Positions 50,072 to 59,686 of a stretch of 64,000 bases of DNA are shown here, one piece after another. Source of the DNA: Mesorhizobium ciceri WSM4083 (GTDB lineage: Bacteria > Pseudomonadota > Alphaproteobacteria > Rhizobiales > Rhizobiaceae); assembly GCF_000519305.1 (NCBI RefSeq), contig NZ_JAFG01000003.1:437070-501069 (forward strand), in the 5' to 3' direction. The position numbers and the translations under genes are program-made. A model generated the notes under the pieces. That model did not search any database and had not been told where the DNA came from. It worked only from the letters and a program-made list of their open reading frames with translations. The first letter of the stretch is position 1; each line of letters begins with the position of its first letter.

Positions 50072-50629
50072 ATGAGCCTCATGCAAACTCAAACGACCGC
50101 ACCCACCGCGACCGTCCACAATGCCCTCGACACCATCGCCTACGCCATCGGCGAATCCCCGATCGGCAAAATCCTGGCAGCGCGCAGCCAGATCGGCGTC
50201 TGCGCCATCATGATCGGCTCCGACGCCGACGCGCTGGAGCGGGACCTTGGCGATCGCTTCCCCGGCAAGGTACTGGTCGAAGACGAGGCCGCACTGCGCG
50301 ACGATCTCGCGGCAATCGCGCGCTTCATCGAAATGCCTGGCGTCGGCCTCGACCTGCCACTCGACCTGCGCCAAGGCACGCCATTCCAGCAGCGCGTGTG
50401 GGAGGCGCTCCGAGGCATCCCGTGCGGCGCCACCATCACCTACACCGCGCTCGCCCGGCGTCTCGGCCAGCCGAACGGCGCCCGCGCCGTGGCGACCGCC
50501 TGTGCGGCCAACGCGATTGCGCTGGGCATACCCTGCCACCGTGTTGTCCGCGCCGACGGCACGCTGTCGGGCTACCGCTGGGGCGTCGAGCGCAAGCGCG
50601 CTCTGATCGACAAGGAGGCTACGATATGA
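50072..50629 (+). CDS. ogt: Methylated-DNA--protein-cysteine methyltransferase
   Basis: 185 residues. Single MGMT domain with RVWEALRGIPCGATITYTALARRLGQPNGARAVATACAANAIALGIPCHRVVRADG and acceptor Cys 155. It is close to the C-terminal half of Ada in the same neighbourhood, probably by duplication. AAAGGAG precedes the ATG by 8 nt. Overlaps the next gene by 4 bp. Confidence 0.9.
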   Translation: MSLMQTQTTAPTATVHNALDTIAYAIGESPIGKILAARSQIGVCAIMIGSDADALERDLGDRFPGKVLVEDEAALRDDLAAIARFIEMPGVGLDLPLDLRQGTPFQQRVWEALRGIPCGATITYTALARRLGQPNGARAVATACAANAIALGIPCHRVVRADGTLSGYRWGVERKRALIDKEATI

Positions 50630-51369
50630 ATGCCCATGCCAAGGTTGCCGCATCGGCGGTTGAAGCTGCTCAGACACGTGTTGCCGTTTACGACTGGCCC
50701 GCCCTTGCCGCCGAACTCGACGGCTTCGGCTGCGCGGTGATTGAAAAGCTGCTGTCGCCCGAAGAGTGCCGGCAGATCGCCGGCCTCTATCCCGAGGAGA
50801 AGCATTTCCGCAGCCACATCCATATGGCCAGGCACGGCTTCGGCAAGGGTGAGTACCGCTATTTCCGCTATCCCTTGCCCGACCTCCTGGGTGGCCTGCG
50901 CAGCGCGCTCTATCCCAGGCTGGCCGAGGTCGCCAATCGGTGGAACGAGCGCATGGGGCAGGCCATGCGTTATCCCGCGACGCATGCCGCGTTTCTCGAA
51001 CAGTGCCATGCCGCCGGCCAGACGCGGCCGACGCCGCTGCTGCTGCAATATGTGCCTGGCGACTTCAACTGCCTGCACCAGGATCTCTATGGCGACCTCG
51101 CCTTTCCGCTGCAGGTGGCGATCCTGCTCTCCGAACCGGGCCAGGATTTCAGCGGCGGCGAGTTCGCGCTGACCGAGCAGCGGCCGCGCATGCAGAGCCG
51201 GGTCGAAGTGGTGCCGCTGCGACAGGGCGACGCCGTTGTCTTTGCCGTCCACAACCGGCCGGTGCAGGGTACCAAGGGCAATTACCGGGTCAACCTGCGC
51301 CACGGCGTCAGCCGGCTGCGCTCAGGCATGCGCCACACCGTAGGCATCATTTTTCACGATGCGAAGTGA
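50626..51369 (+). CDS. 2-oxoglutarate/Fe(II) oxygenase
   Basis: 247 residues. The ATG overlaps the ogt stop (ATGA at 50626-50629), with AAGGAGG upstream. Iron ligands His 151-x-Asp 153 (CLHQDLYGDL) and probably His 226 (LRHGVSRL), 2-oxoglutarate Arg 236. N-terminal LDGFGCAVIEKLLSPEECRQIAGLY matches the P4H-like family. Coupling to ogt suggests a role in alkylation damage, though it is not AlkB by sequence. Confidence 0.85.
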   Translation: MNAHAKVAASAVEAAQTRVAVYDWPALAAELDGFGCAVIEKLLSPEECRQIAGLYPEEKHFRSHIHMARHGFGKGEYRYFRYPLPDLLGGLRSALYPRLAEVANRWNERMGQAMRYPATHAAFLEQCHAAGQTRPTPLLLQYVPGDFNCLHQDLYGDLAFPLQVAILLSEPGQDFSGGEFALTEQRPRMQSRVEVVPLRQGDAVVFAVHNRPVQGTKGNYRVNLRHGVSRLRSGMRHTVGIIFHDAK

Positions 51370-51386
51370 GCAGGGAGAAGACCCCC

Positions 51387-51986
51387 TCACCCCACCGGCG
51401 CGTAGCGGTTGACCACCATACCGCAGGCATAGGCCTTCGAGCCGAGCAGCGCCAGGTTTTGGAAACCGCCCTGGTCGAAGATGCGGCGTCCGGCACCCAG
51501 CACCGCCGGGTTGATGAACAGCTGGAACTCGTCGACCAGCCCGGCGGCGATCAGCGCCGCGGCGAAGCCAGCGCCGCCGAACACCGCCATGTCGCCACCC
51601 TCGCCTGCCTTCAGCGCATTCACTTCGCGCGGCATGTCGCCGCTGACCACGCTGGTGCGCTCCCAAGCCGGCTCCCAGTCCGATTGCTTGAGCTTTTTGC
51701 TGAGCACCACCTTGCGGGCGTCGACGACGCGCTGCGCAAAGGCGTAGAACGGATCGCGCGGAAACTTCCTCGCCGCATTGCTCCAATGGGTGAGATAGCC
51801 CTCCTGCGCCATCTTGCGGCTGAGCAGGATGGTGTCGATGCCGGCGAAAACGGCGTTGAAGTCCTGCTTCAGCGCGTCGTCCCAGGCGCTCTCGTCGCCC
51901 CATTCCCAGAGCTGCCAGGGATGGTCCTCATTGGCGCCGACAAAGCCGTCGACCGACATCTGCATCTGAAGGATCAGCTTTTTCAT
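51387..51986 (-). CDS. Dihydrofolate-reductase-fold protein (RibD C-terminal/YyaP type)
   Basis: 199 residues from ATG 51986 (AGGAG upstream). KKLILQMQMSVDGFVGANEDHPW, TILLSRKMAQEGYLTHW, MAVFGGAGFAAALIAAGLVDEFQLFINPAVLGAGRRIF form the DHFR-like NADP fold. Function unknown. Divergent from the HxlR gene at 52090, which may control it. Confidence 0.85.
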   Translation of the reverse strand: MKKLILQMQMSVDGFVGANEDHPWQLWEWGDESAWDDALKQDFNAVFAGIDTILLSRKMAQEGYLTHWSNAARKFPRDPFYAFAQRVVDARKVVLSKKLKQSDWEPAWERTSVVSGDMPREVNALKAGEGGDMAVFGGAGFAAALIAAGLVDEFQLFINPAVLGAGRRIFDQGGFQNLALLGSKAYACGMVVNRYAPVG

Positions 51987-52089
51987 TGTCGTTCTCCTCA
52001 GGGCCATCGCAAAACAGTTTACATTTGGAACCGTTGACGCAAGGCCAAAACGATGTCAATAGTAAAGTGATTTAAAAATGGAAGCATAG

Positions 52090-52506
52090 ATGTCGACGCG
52101 CGAAAAGTCCGGCTGCCCGATCAACCTGTCGATCGAACTGATCGGCGACCGCTGGACGCTGCTCATCATCCGCGACATGGTCTTCGCCGGGAAAAAGCAC
52201 TTTCGCGAATTCCTGCAATCCGACGAAGGCATCTCCTCGCGCACGCTGGCCGAGCGACTGCAAACGCTTCAGGAGGAAGGCATCCTCACCCGAAGCGACG
52301 ACCCGACGCATGGCTTGAGAACGGTCTACCGGCTGACCGAAGCAGGCATCGACCTCTTGCCGGTGCTGGCGACGCTCGGCGCCTGGGGCAGCAAGCACCG
52401 CAAGGCCGACGACAAGCTGGCCAGGATTGCCGACGAATTGGCGGCAGGCGGCGAAGCGGCGCTGGAAAAGATGAAAGCGGCGCTGCGATCGGAGCATATT
52501 GTCTAG
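52090..52506 (+). CDS. HxlR-type winged-helix regulator
   Basis: 138 residues. CPINLSIELIGDRWTLLIIRDMVFAGKKHFREFLQSDEGISSRTLAERLQTLQEEGILTR is the HxlR domain; the N-terminal conserved Cys 9 is present, a known thiol or quinone sensor in this family. It is divergent from the reductase-like gene, which it probably regulates in response to reactive carbonyls or similar. Confidence 0.85.
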   Translation: MSTREKSGCPINLSIELIGDRWTLLIIRDMVFAGKKHFREFLQSDEGISSRTLAERLQTLQEEGILTRSDDPTHGLRTVYRLTEAGIDLLPVLATLGAWGSKHRKADDKLARIADELAAGGEAALEKMKAALRSEHIV

Positions 52507-52561
52507 GCGGTTGCGTTCAGGCCAAACCGGCACGGCTGTTGCCGCACAAATCGCCCTTCGC

Positions 52562-52595
52562 TTGACAACGATCCACCTTTGTTCTTTATTTGTTC
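52562..52595 (+). promoter_or_regulatory. SOS (LexA-controlled) promoter of dinB
   Basis: -35 TTGACA at 52562-52567, 17-bp spacer, -10 TTTATT at 52585-52590. Overlapping the -10 is GTTCTTTATTTGTTC (52581-52595), a perfect alphaproteobacterial SOS box (GTTC-N7-GTTC). LexA would block the -10 until DNA damage. Confidence 0.9.
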
Positions 52596-52626
52596 CAATC
52601 TATCAGCAACTGCGGATGTGCGGTCG

Positions 52627-53874
52627 ATGGAAACGACAGCCACCATCCTGCATGCCGATCTCGACGCTTTCTACGCCTCGGTCGAGCAGTTGCTCGATCC
52701 GTCGCTGCGCGGCAAACCGATCGCCGTGGGCGGCGGCGTCGTGCTCGCCGCCTCCTACGAAGCGCGCGCCTTCGGTGTGCGCGGCGGCATGCCGGGGCGC
52801 AAGGCGCGCGAACTCTGCCCGCAATTGATCTTCGTCGGTGGCAATTTCAGCCACTACCAGCGGCTGGGCGACGCGGCGATCAAGGTGCTCGACGATTTCA
52901 CGCCATTGGTCGAGCGCATTTCCATCGACGAGGCGTTTGCCGACGTCGCCGGCTGCACGCATCTGTTCGGCTCCCCGCAGGAGATCGCGACAACCATCCG
53001 CCGCCGCGTGCGGGCCGAACTCGGCCTGCCGATCTCGATCGGCGTGGCGCGCACCAAGCATCTGGCCAAGATCGCCTCGCAAGTCGCCAAGCCCGACGGG
53101 CTGGTGGTCGTCGAACCCGGCACCGAGCTCGCCTTCCTGCATGATCTGCCGGTAGGTCTGATGTGGGGCGTTGGCCCGGCGACCAGGGCGCGGCTGGCCG
53201 AAATCGGCGTCGAGACCATCGGTCAACTGGCCAGGACGCACAGCGGCGCGCTGACGCGCCTGCTCGGTCCCGCCGCCGGCGAAAAGCTCGCCGCGCTGTC
53301 ATGGAACCGCGACTCGCGAAAGCTGGAGACGAAGCGCCGCGCGCATTCGGCCGGCGCCCAATCGGCGCTTGGCCAGAAGCCCGCCGTGGCTGATGTCATC
53401 GTGCCCACTCTGCTGCATCTGGCCGACCGCGTCGCCAGCCGGCTGCGCGCCAAGGCGCGGCCCGGCCGCACGGTGACGGTGCGCGTGCGCTTTGCCGATC
53501 TCCGCGCCGTCACCCGTTCGATCACGCTTGACCAGCCGATCTCGGCGACCGCGATGCTGGCCGAGATCGCCGGCGATCTGGTGCGCGGCGTGCTCGCCGA
53601 TAATCCACAGGAGAAAACGATCTCGCTGCTGGCGATCTCGGTCTCGCATCTCGAGGAAAGCTTCGAGTTGCAGCTCGACCTGCCGCTTGGCCTCGCTGAC
53701 GAGAAACACCGGCCCGGCACGAAGAAGGGCCTGGCACGCTTCGACGCGGACCGCGCCATCGACAAGATCCGCGAGCGCTTCGGCAAACAGGCCGTCGGCT
53801 ACGGCACGGTGGCGCTGGAGGCGGCACGCTCGGTTCCCGACGAATTCAGGGAATTGGCGCAGAAGGAGTTGTGA
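52627..53874 (+). CDS. dinB: DNA polymerase IV (Y family)
   Basis: 415 residues. Catalytic motifs LHADLDAFYASVEQLLDP and SIDEAFADVAG carry the metal Asp/Glu; ASYEARAFGVRGGMP and the HhH/palm/little-finger regions complete the Y-family polymerase. It copies past damaged bases with low fidelity. The start at 52627 follows the SOS box by about 32 bp, so it is a direct LexA target. No beta-clamp consensus was identified with certainty at the C-terminus. Confidence 0.95.
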   Translation: METTATILHADLDAFYASVEQLLDPSLRGKPIAVGGGVVLAASYEARAFGVRGGMPGRKARELCPQLIFVGGNFSHYQRLGDAAIKVLDDFTPLVERISIDEAFADVAGCTHLFGSPQEIATTIRRRVRAELGLPISIGVARTKHLAKIASQVAKPDGLVVVEPGTELAFLHDLPVGLMWGVGPATRARLAEIGVETIGQLARTHSGALTRLLGPAAGEKLAALSWNRDSRKLETKRRAHSAGAQSALGQKPAVADVIVPTLLHLADRVASRLRAKARPGRTVTVRVRFADLRAVTRSITLDQPISATAMLAEIAGDLVRGVLADNPQEKTISLLAISVSHLEESFELQLDLPLGLADEKHRPGTKKGLARFDADRAIDKIRERFGKQAVGYGTVALEAARSVPDEFRELAQKEL

Positions 53875-53892
53875 GCCGGAGACAGCCGGGCT

Positions 53893-54921
53893 TTATTGCG
53901 TCTCTTCGCCGTCCCAGTACCGCCTTACCGCTCCCATGTCGAAAATGCCGTCGCGCGGGCGCAAGGCGTCGACCGCCATCTTGTTGGAATCGGGATAGAC
54001 ACAGACCTCGTTGGGGTTTTTCTCGCCGATCATCAGATAGCGGCACGGTCCCGTACCGCTGTTGAGGAAGGAATGTCCGACCGCCCGGCCGGCCGGAAAG
54101 CAGACATAGTCGCCGGCTTTCATCTCATAGCGCTCCTCGCCAAGCAGCAGCGTCACCTGCCCTTCCAGGATCAGCGCATGCTCTTCTTCCAGCATATGGT
54201 AGTGCCTGGGCGCCAGGCGCATGCCGGGGCTCGGCGCCTCGATCAGCATACCGACATGATAGTCGGACCGTCCCAAGGCGGCATAGGTGAGGTGTTTGGA
54301 CTGACCACCGAACCGCGCGCCCTCGCCTTCCTGTTTCCACTCGACAGCATCGCTGGCGACCGGCGAGATCGGAGTGGCTGCTGCCTTGGTGACACCGGCC
54401 ATCACATCCGATGGCAGCGGGTCGCCGGCGGCGAGGCCGGTGTTCTCGCCGTCCCAGTAGGTTCGGGTTGCCGATAGGTCGAAGATCGCGCGGCTGCCCA
54501 GCGCGCGCACCAGCACCTTGTTGGAGGCGGTGTAGACGACAACGTCGTTCGGGTTGCGCTCGCCTACGATGACATAGCGGCACGGCGCATCGCCGGTGTT
54601 GATCAGGCAGTGTCCCGCCGCAGCACCAGCCGGAAAGCAGATGTAGTCGCCGGCCTTCATGGCGTAGGCGGCGTCGCCGACATAAGCGGTCAGCGCCCCT
54701 TCGAGGATGAAGACATGCTCTTCCTCGAAAATGTGGTAGTGCGCCGGTGAGGTCTGCTTGCCCGGCGGCAGTTCCTCGATCGCCACGCCGACATGGTAAT
54801 TCTCGCCTAGGGCGGCCAGCGACAGATGCCGGTAGCGCACGGCAAAGCGCGGCACATCGGACCATTCCGTCCATGGCACGCTGTCCGATGCGAATGGCAC
54901 TGGCGATTTGTCGTCTGCCAT
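53893..54921 (-). CDS. Bicupin protein
   Basis: 342 residues made of two similar cupin domains (about 18-165 and 185-340). Each holds HYHIFEEEHVFILEGALT / HYHMLEEEHALILEGQVT, the His-x-His...Glu metal set, then AGDYICFPAG / AGDYVCFPAG and the ending TRTYWDGE / VRRYWDGE, showing an internal duplication. Reaction unknown; metal-dependent isomerase or dioxygenase is common. No operon partner. Confidence 0.85.
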   Translation of the reverse strand: MADDKSPVPFASDSVPWTEWSDVPRFAVRYRHLSLAALGENYHVGVAIEELPPGKQTSPAHYHIFEEEHVFILEGALTAYVGDAAYAMKAGDYICFPAGAAAGHCLINTGDAPCRYVIVGERNPNDVVVYTASNKVLVRALGSRAIFDLSATRTYWDGENTGLAAGDPLPSDVMAGVTKAAATPISPVASDAVEWKQEGEGARFGGQSKHLTYAALGRSDYHVGMLIEAPSPGMRLAPRHYHMLEEEHALILEGQVTLLLGEERYEMKAGDYVCFPAGRAVGHSFLNSGTGPCRYLMIGEKNPNEVCVYPDSNKMAVDALRPRDGIFDMGAVRRYWDGEETQ

Positions 54922-55054
54922 CAGGCCTCCTGCTCCTGCCGCCTACCTCGTCGCGACGGAACAAAGCTGCCAGCTTCCGGCATCATCGCCAAGCGGTGTT
55001 CGCCACACTCCTGACAGAGCCGGGCAGGAGTCGCTGGCCTTTCGAAACAGGCTC

Positions 55055-56656
55055 TCAGCCCCTGATCGCCTTGCCCGCCTGCTGCAGCAGCTCGAACGCC
55101 GCGAAGCGCTTGGCGTGCCAGCCGGCCAGCGTAGCATCGGGACGGTAGACCTCGCCGAGTTCCGACATGCCGGCCATCGCCGTAACCAGATCGTTGTAGG
55201 TCCCGGCGGCGACCGCACCTAGCATCGCCGAGCCGAGCAACACCGGTTCCGGCGAGGTCGACGCCACCACCACCATGCCTGTGGTATCGGCAAGCAGCTG
55301 GCGCACCAGCGGGCTTTGGCCGGCGCCGCCGCTGACCACGATGGTGTCGACGGCAATGCCCTTGTCATGCTCGGCCCGCACGATCTGGCGTGCGCCGTAG
55401 CCCAGCCCGCAGACCCCGGCGACATAGAGCCCGACCAGGCTGTCGAGGCTGGTGTCGAGATCGAGCCCGGCGATCAGCGCTCGCGCGTCCGGGTCGCCGA
55501 AAGGTGCGCGGTTGCCGAGGAATTCCGGCACGACATGGATACCGCCGACCAGCGCCGGCGTTGCTGCGGCCCCGTTGCGGCTTTGCGCCTGCAACGACAG
55601 CCAGGCGCTGAGGCTGAGCCCCTCGGCTTGCGCGTTGGCGGTCGCTTCGCCAGCCGCGGGATGCATGCACACCAGATGGTCGATAGCGGCACCGGCTGCC
55701 GACTGGCCGCCCTCGTTCAGCCACAAGCCCGGCACCATGGCCGAGAAATACGGACCCCAGACGCCGGCGACGAAAGCCGGCTCGGCGGTCGACGACATGG
55801 TGCAGGCCGAGGTGCCGAAAACATAAGCCATGCGCGAAAGAACGCTGCCGAACTCGCCGCGCGCGCCGACCGTACCGACGCCACCGGCATGCGCATCGAT
55901 CAGCCCGGCCGCTACCGCCGTGCCGGGGACGAGGCCAAGGTCCGCAGCCGCCTGCGCGGTCAACCCGCCGCCAAGTGCGGCACCCGCCGGCACGATCTGC
56001 GTGCCGATGCGCTCGAATGCCTCGTCGGCCAGCGCGCCGAGGCCGATCTTGCGGAAATAGGCCTCGTCCCAGCGGTTTTCATGCGCCAGATAGGTCCATT
56101 TGCAGGTCACCGTGCAGACCGAACGGGAAAGGCTGCCGGTCGCCCGCCAGGTGAGGAAATCGGCGAGGTCCATGAACTGCCAGGCAGCGTTGAAAGTGGC
56201 AGGCAGGTTTTCCGCCAGCCACAGGAGTTTCGGCGTTTCCATTTCCGGCGAGATGACGCCGCCGACGTAGTTCAGTACCGCCTCGCCGCTGCGGTTGATG
56301 CGGCGCGTCTGCTCGACCGCGCGGTGATCCATCCAGACGATGATGTTGCGTTCCGAATTGCCGGACTTGCTTACCGGCAGCGGCACGCCGCCCTTGCCCA
56401 GTACCACCAGCGAACAGGTGGCGTCGAAACCGATGCCGCTGATCGCCTCGGGTGCCACGCCCGATTGCGCGACAGCTTCACGCGTGGCCGCGCACACCGC
56501 CCGCCAGATGTCGTTGCTCGACTGCTCGACAATGTCGCCGGCCTCGCGCCAGACCTCGATGTCCCGCTTGGCCGAGGCGAGCAAGGTGCCGGTGTGGTCG
56601 AACACCCCGGCCCGCGCGCTGCCGGTGCCGACGTCGATGCCGAGATAATGGGGCAT
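55055..56656 (-). CDS. FGGY-family carbohydrate kinase (D-ribulokinase type)
   Basis: 533 residues. LGIDVGTGSARAGVFD (phosphate 1) at the N-terminus, GIGFDATCSLVVLG, the FGGY segment and ATP region VSGGAGQSPLVRQLLADTTG follow the 5-carbon kinase branch (YDR109C/FGGY type) that phosphorylates D-ribulose. Last gene of the transporter-dehydrogenase unit; heptamer repeats lie just before it. It would convert a ketose from the SDR to a phosphate. Confidence 0.85.
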   Translation of the reverse strand: MPHYLGIDVGTGSARAGVFDHTGTLLASAKRDIEVWREAGDIVEQSSNDIWRAVCAATREAVAQSGVAPEAISGIGFDATCSLVVLGKGGVPLPVSKSGNSERNIIVWMDHRAVEQTRRINRSGEAVLNYVGGVISPEMETPKLLWLAENLPATFNAAWQFMDLADFLTWRATGSLSRSVCTVTCKWTYLAHENRWDEAYFRKIGLGALADEAFERIGTQIVPAGAALGGGLTAQAAADLGLVPGTAVAAGLIDAHAGGVGTVGARGEFGSVLSRMAYVFGTSACTMSSTAEPAFVAGVWGPYFSAMVPGLWLNEGGQSAAGAAIDHLVCMHPAAGEATANAQAEGLSLSAWLSLQAQSRNGAAATPALVGGIHVVPEFLGNRAPFGDPDARALIAGLDLDTSLDSLVGLYVAGVCGLGYGARQIVRAEHDKGIAVDTIVVSGGAGQSPLVRQLLADTTGMVVVASTSPEPVLLGSAMLGAVAAGTYNDLVTAMAGMSELGEVYRPDATLAGWHAKRFAAFELLQQAGKAIRG

Positions 56657-56673
56657 GGGGGAAACCTTCGGTT

Positions 56674-56754
56674 TAGCGAGTAGCGAGTAGCGAGTAGCGA
56701 GTAGGTAAGTCGTTGGATTCTTCCCTATTCGCTACTCCCTATTCCCTATTCGCT
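56674..56754. repeat. Heptamer tandem repeats facing each other
   Basis: Four TAGCGAG units (56674-56701) face degenerate inverted copies (CTATTCGCTACTCCCTATTC, 56725-56751) and can form a long hairpin between the kinase and SDR genes. Confidence 0.7.
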
Positions 56755-57482
56755 TAGAGATCATTGCTCTGCGGCAAAATCACCAGATCCCGGATCGTCA
56801 CGTTGCGCGGCCGGGACAGCATGAACATCACCGCCTCGGCCACCTCGCGCGGCTGCATCAGGCCGCCGGCGGCGAGTTCTTCCTCGAGCTTCGCCTTCGG
56901 CCAGTCGTCGACCAGTGCCGTCACCACCGGGCCGGGCGCCACCGCACCGACGCGCAGGCCGTGCTTGGCTACCTGCCGGCGCACCGTGTGGACGAAGGCC
57001 TGCACGGCGTGCTTGGAGGCCGTGTAGATCGGCTCCCACACCACCGGAACCAGTCCGGCGATCGAACTGGTGACGATGATGTCGCCGGTCTTGCGCTCGA
57101 TCATGTGCGGCAGCACCGCCTGGATCGAGCGGAAGCAGGCATTGATGTTGAGGTTGAGCATGCGGTCCCAGGCGTCGGGATCGCCGGTCGCCACCTCGCC
57201 GCCGACATAGGCGCCGGCATTGGCATGGAAGATATCGAGCTGGCCGGCCTTCTCCAGAATCTGCGGCATCATGGTGGCGACGCTGGCCGGCTGCATCAGG
57301 TCGATGACCAGCGGGATCGCCTTGGGGCCGAGTTCGGCGCACAGTTTGTTCAGCGTCGCCTCGGCGCGGTCGACCAGCACCACGCTGGCGCCCGCCGCCA
57401 GCATGTGCCTGGCGCATTCGAGGCCGATGCCTGATGCCGCGCCGGTGACGGCGGCAACTTTTCCGGACAGTTCTTCGCTCAT
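56754..57482 (-). CDS. SDR dehydrogenase, ribitol/polyol type
   Basis: 242 residues from ATG 57482. [30 protein letters not shown], catalytic Tyr and Lys in IYTASKHAV and a Rossmann core place it among classical SDRs close to ribitol 2-dehydrogenase-like enzymes. It sits between the transporter genes and the kinase and probably oxidises the imported polyol to a ketose. Confidence 0.85.
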   Translation of the reverse strand: MSEELSGKVAAVTGAASGIGLECARHMLAAGASVVLVDRAEATLNKLCAELGPKAIPLVIDLMQPASVATMMPQILEKAGQLDIFHANAGAYVGGEVATGDPDAWDRMLNLNINACFRSIQAVLPHMIERKTGDIIVTSSIAGLVPVVWEPIYTASKHAVQAFVHTVRRQVAKHGLRVGAVAPGPVVTALVDDWPKAKLEEELAAGGLMQPREVAEAVMFMLSRPRNVTIRDLVILPQSNDL

Positions 57483-57504
57483 GTCTTGCTTCCTGTTGAT
57501 GGGT

Positions 57505-58764
57505 TCAGGCCCGGCCATGCGAGACACGCGAGCGGCGTGCCAGCGAGTCGACGATGACCGCGATGGCAAGCACGGCGCCGGTGATCATGTACCGAAGCGA
57601 CGAGGACAGATCGAGCAGCGTCAGGCCACTGGCGATCGACTGAATGACGATGATGCCGAGCAGTGCCGAATAGGCGCTGCCGCGGCCGCCGAACAGGCTG
57701 GTGCCGCCGATGACGGCCGCCGCGATGGCGTTGAGGTTGACGTCGCCGGTGCCGGCCTGCTGGCTGGCCGAGGCAAGGCGGGCAGCCGACAGCACGCCAC
57801 CGAAAGCGGCCAGCATCGAGCACAGCACGAAGGCGCTGGAATAGATCAGCCGCACATTGATGCCGGCGCGCCGTGCCGCCTCGCGGTTGCCGCCGACCGC
57901 CGACATCGAGCGGCCCCATTTGGTCCGCGTCAGCGCGTAATGCATCGATATGACCAGGCCGACGAACAGGCCGAACATCCACGGAATGCCGCGCGCCTGG
58001 TTGAGATAGAAGACAATGAGTTCGAGAATGACCGTGATCACCACCGCCCGTGTAACCAGGCCGCCGGTCGACGGCGCCGACAGATTGGCGGCGCGGCGGC
58101 GCGTAACGGTGCGCAGGCCGGTGACCAGCATGACGATGCCGGGCACGGCTGCCAGTCCGAACGATACGAACTTCGGCATCATCAGCAACTGACCGAAGTT
58201 CACCAGGTTCGAGCCGTAGGGCAGGTTGATCGAGCCGGTGGAACCCAGGATGTAGAGCTGCAGGCCGAGCACCGCCAGCAGGCCGGCAAGCGTCGAGACG
58301 AAGCTCGGCATGCCGAGCCGGTTGAACAGCAGCGCATAGAGTGCGCCGATGAAGCCGCCGACGGCCACGGCGGCCAGAATGGCGAGCGCCACCGGCCAGC
58401 CCTGGTTGACCCACAGTGTGCCGACCATCGCCGAGGCGAAGCCGCTGATCGAGCCGACCGACAGGTCGATTTCGCCGACCATCAAGACGCAGACGATGCC
58501 GAGCGCGATGACGCCGACGGTGGAGCAATCGAACAGCAGATTGACCAGATTGCTTGATGACAGGAAGATCGGGTTGATGCTGGCGAACACCGTCCAGATG
58601 ATAACCAGCCCGACGATGACCGGCAGCGAACCGAGATCGCCGGAACGGACCCGGTCGAAGAACCTGCGGATGGCGCCGCCGATCCCGGCCTCATGCTTGA
58701 CGCGCACATCGGCGCGGTCGAGCTGCGGCGGCACGGGGGCGGCCTGTTCGGCTTCGCGGCTCAT
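57505..58764 (-). CDS. Sugar ABC transporter permease (XylH/RbsC type)
   Basis: 419 residues from ATG 58764, overlapping the ATPase stop by 4 bp. About ten membrane helices with [53 protein letters not shown] and the long loop [31 protein letters not shown] of BPD_transp_2 permeases. The length fits XylH (about 390) better than RbsC (about 320). Confidence 0.9.
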   Translation of the reverse strand: MSREAEQAAPVPPQLDRADVRVKHEAGIGGAIRRFFDRVRSGDLGSLPVIVGLVIIWTVFASINPIFLSSSNLVNLLFDCSTVGVIALGIVCVLMVGEIDLSVGSISGFASAMVGTLWVNQGWPVALAILAAVAVGGFIGALYALLFNRLGMPSFVSTLAGLLAVLGLQLYILGSTGSINLPYGSNLVNFGQLLMMPKFVSFGLAAVPGIVMLVTGLRTVTRRRAANLSAPSTGGLVTRAVVITVILELIVFYLNQARGIPWMFGLFVGLVISMHYALTRTKWGRSMSAVGGNREAARRAGINVRLIYSSAFVLCSMLAAFGGVLSAARLASASQQAGTGDVNLNAIAAAVIGGTSLFGGRGSAYSALLGIIVIQSIASGLTLLDLSSSLRYMITGAVLAIAVIVDSLARRSRVSHGRA

Positions 58765-59591
58765 GGGCGTGGCTCCTGGGTTTGGTCTTGCCTGGCAGTT
58801 TGAGCCTGGCGTCGCTCGGCACGCCGCGACACCGAATTGTTCGACGCGCCGGTGATGGCGCTGACCAGTTCCTGGTTCGAGGCATCGGGTGAGAAGATGC
58901 CGTTGTTGCGGCCAAGCCGCAGCACGACGATGCGGTCGGCGACGGCGCGCACGTCTTCCATATTGTGGCTGATGATGACGACGCCGAGGCCGCGGTCGCG
59001 CACGCGCTCGATCAGGTTGAGCACTTCCGCGGTCTGCGCCACGCCGAGCGCTGCCGTCGGCTCGTCGAGCAGGATGAGCTTGGGTTCGAGCAGCAGCGAG
59101 CGGGCGATCGCCACGGTCTGGCGCTGGCCGCCCGACAGCGACGCGACCACTTCGCGCACGCTTGGGATACGCGCCGAAAGCTCGTTGAGCAGCGTCCAGG
59201 CGCGCACTTCCATCGCCACCTCGTCCAGCCGCAGCGGGCTGAGCTCGCGGCCGAGGAAGATGTTGGCGACGATGTCGAGGTTCTCGCACAGCGCCAGATC
59301 CTGGAACACAGTGGCGATGCCAAGCGTCAGCGCCGCGCTCGGATCGGCAAGCGTCACCTGCTTGCCGCGAAAACTGATGATGCCCGAACTCGGCTGGTGC
59401 ACGCCGGCCAGGATCTTGACCAGCGTCGACTTGCCGGCGCCATTGTCGCCGACCAGCGCCACCACTTCGCCGGCATGGACATCGAGATCGATGTCGGTGA
59501 GCGCCGAAACGGCGCCGAAATTCTTCGAAACGCCGCGCAGGCTGAGCACCAGCTCGCCTGCCGGAACCGGTTCGTCCGGGGTATCGATCAT
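58761..59591 (-). CDS. Sugar ABC transporter ATPase, single domain (FrcA/XylG-like)
   Basis: 276 residues. Walker A GDNGAGKSTLVKIL, signature LSGGQRQTVAIARSLLLEP, Walker B LILLDEPTAAL and His switch SHNMED. One nucleotide-binding domain only, unlike the two-domain RbsA/MglA type, so it resembles FrcA of rhizobia. Works with the permease at 57505. Confidence 0.9.
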   Translation of the reverse strand: MIDTPDEPVPAGELVLSLRGVSKNFGAVSALTDIDLDVHAGEVVALVGDNGAGKSTLVKILAGVHQPSSGIISFRGKQVTLADPSAALTLGIATVFQDLALCENLDIVANIFLGRELSPLRLDEVAMEVRAWTLLNELSARIPSVREVVASLSGGQRQTVAIARSLLLEPKLILLDEPTAALGVAQTAEVLNLIERVRDRGLGVVIISHNMEDVRAVADRIVVLRLGRNNGIFSPDASNQELVSAITGASNNSVSRRAERRQAQTARQDQTQEPRP

Positions 59592-59686
59592 GCCTGGAAG
59601 CCTTTCAAAACCGGTTCAAAAGTGTCGGATGAGCGCTGCCTGGCCACCGCGCGGTGGCCAGGCAGCGGAGCGGGCAAGGGTCGCGG

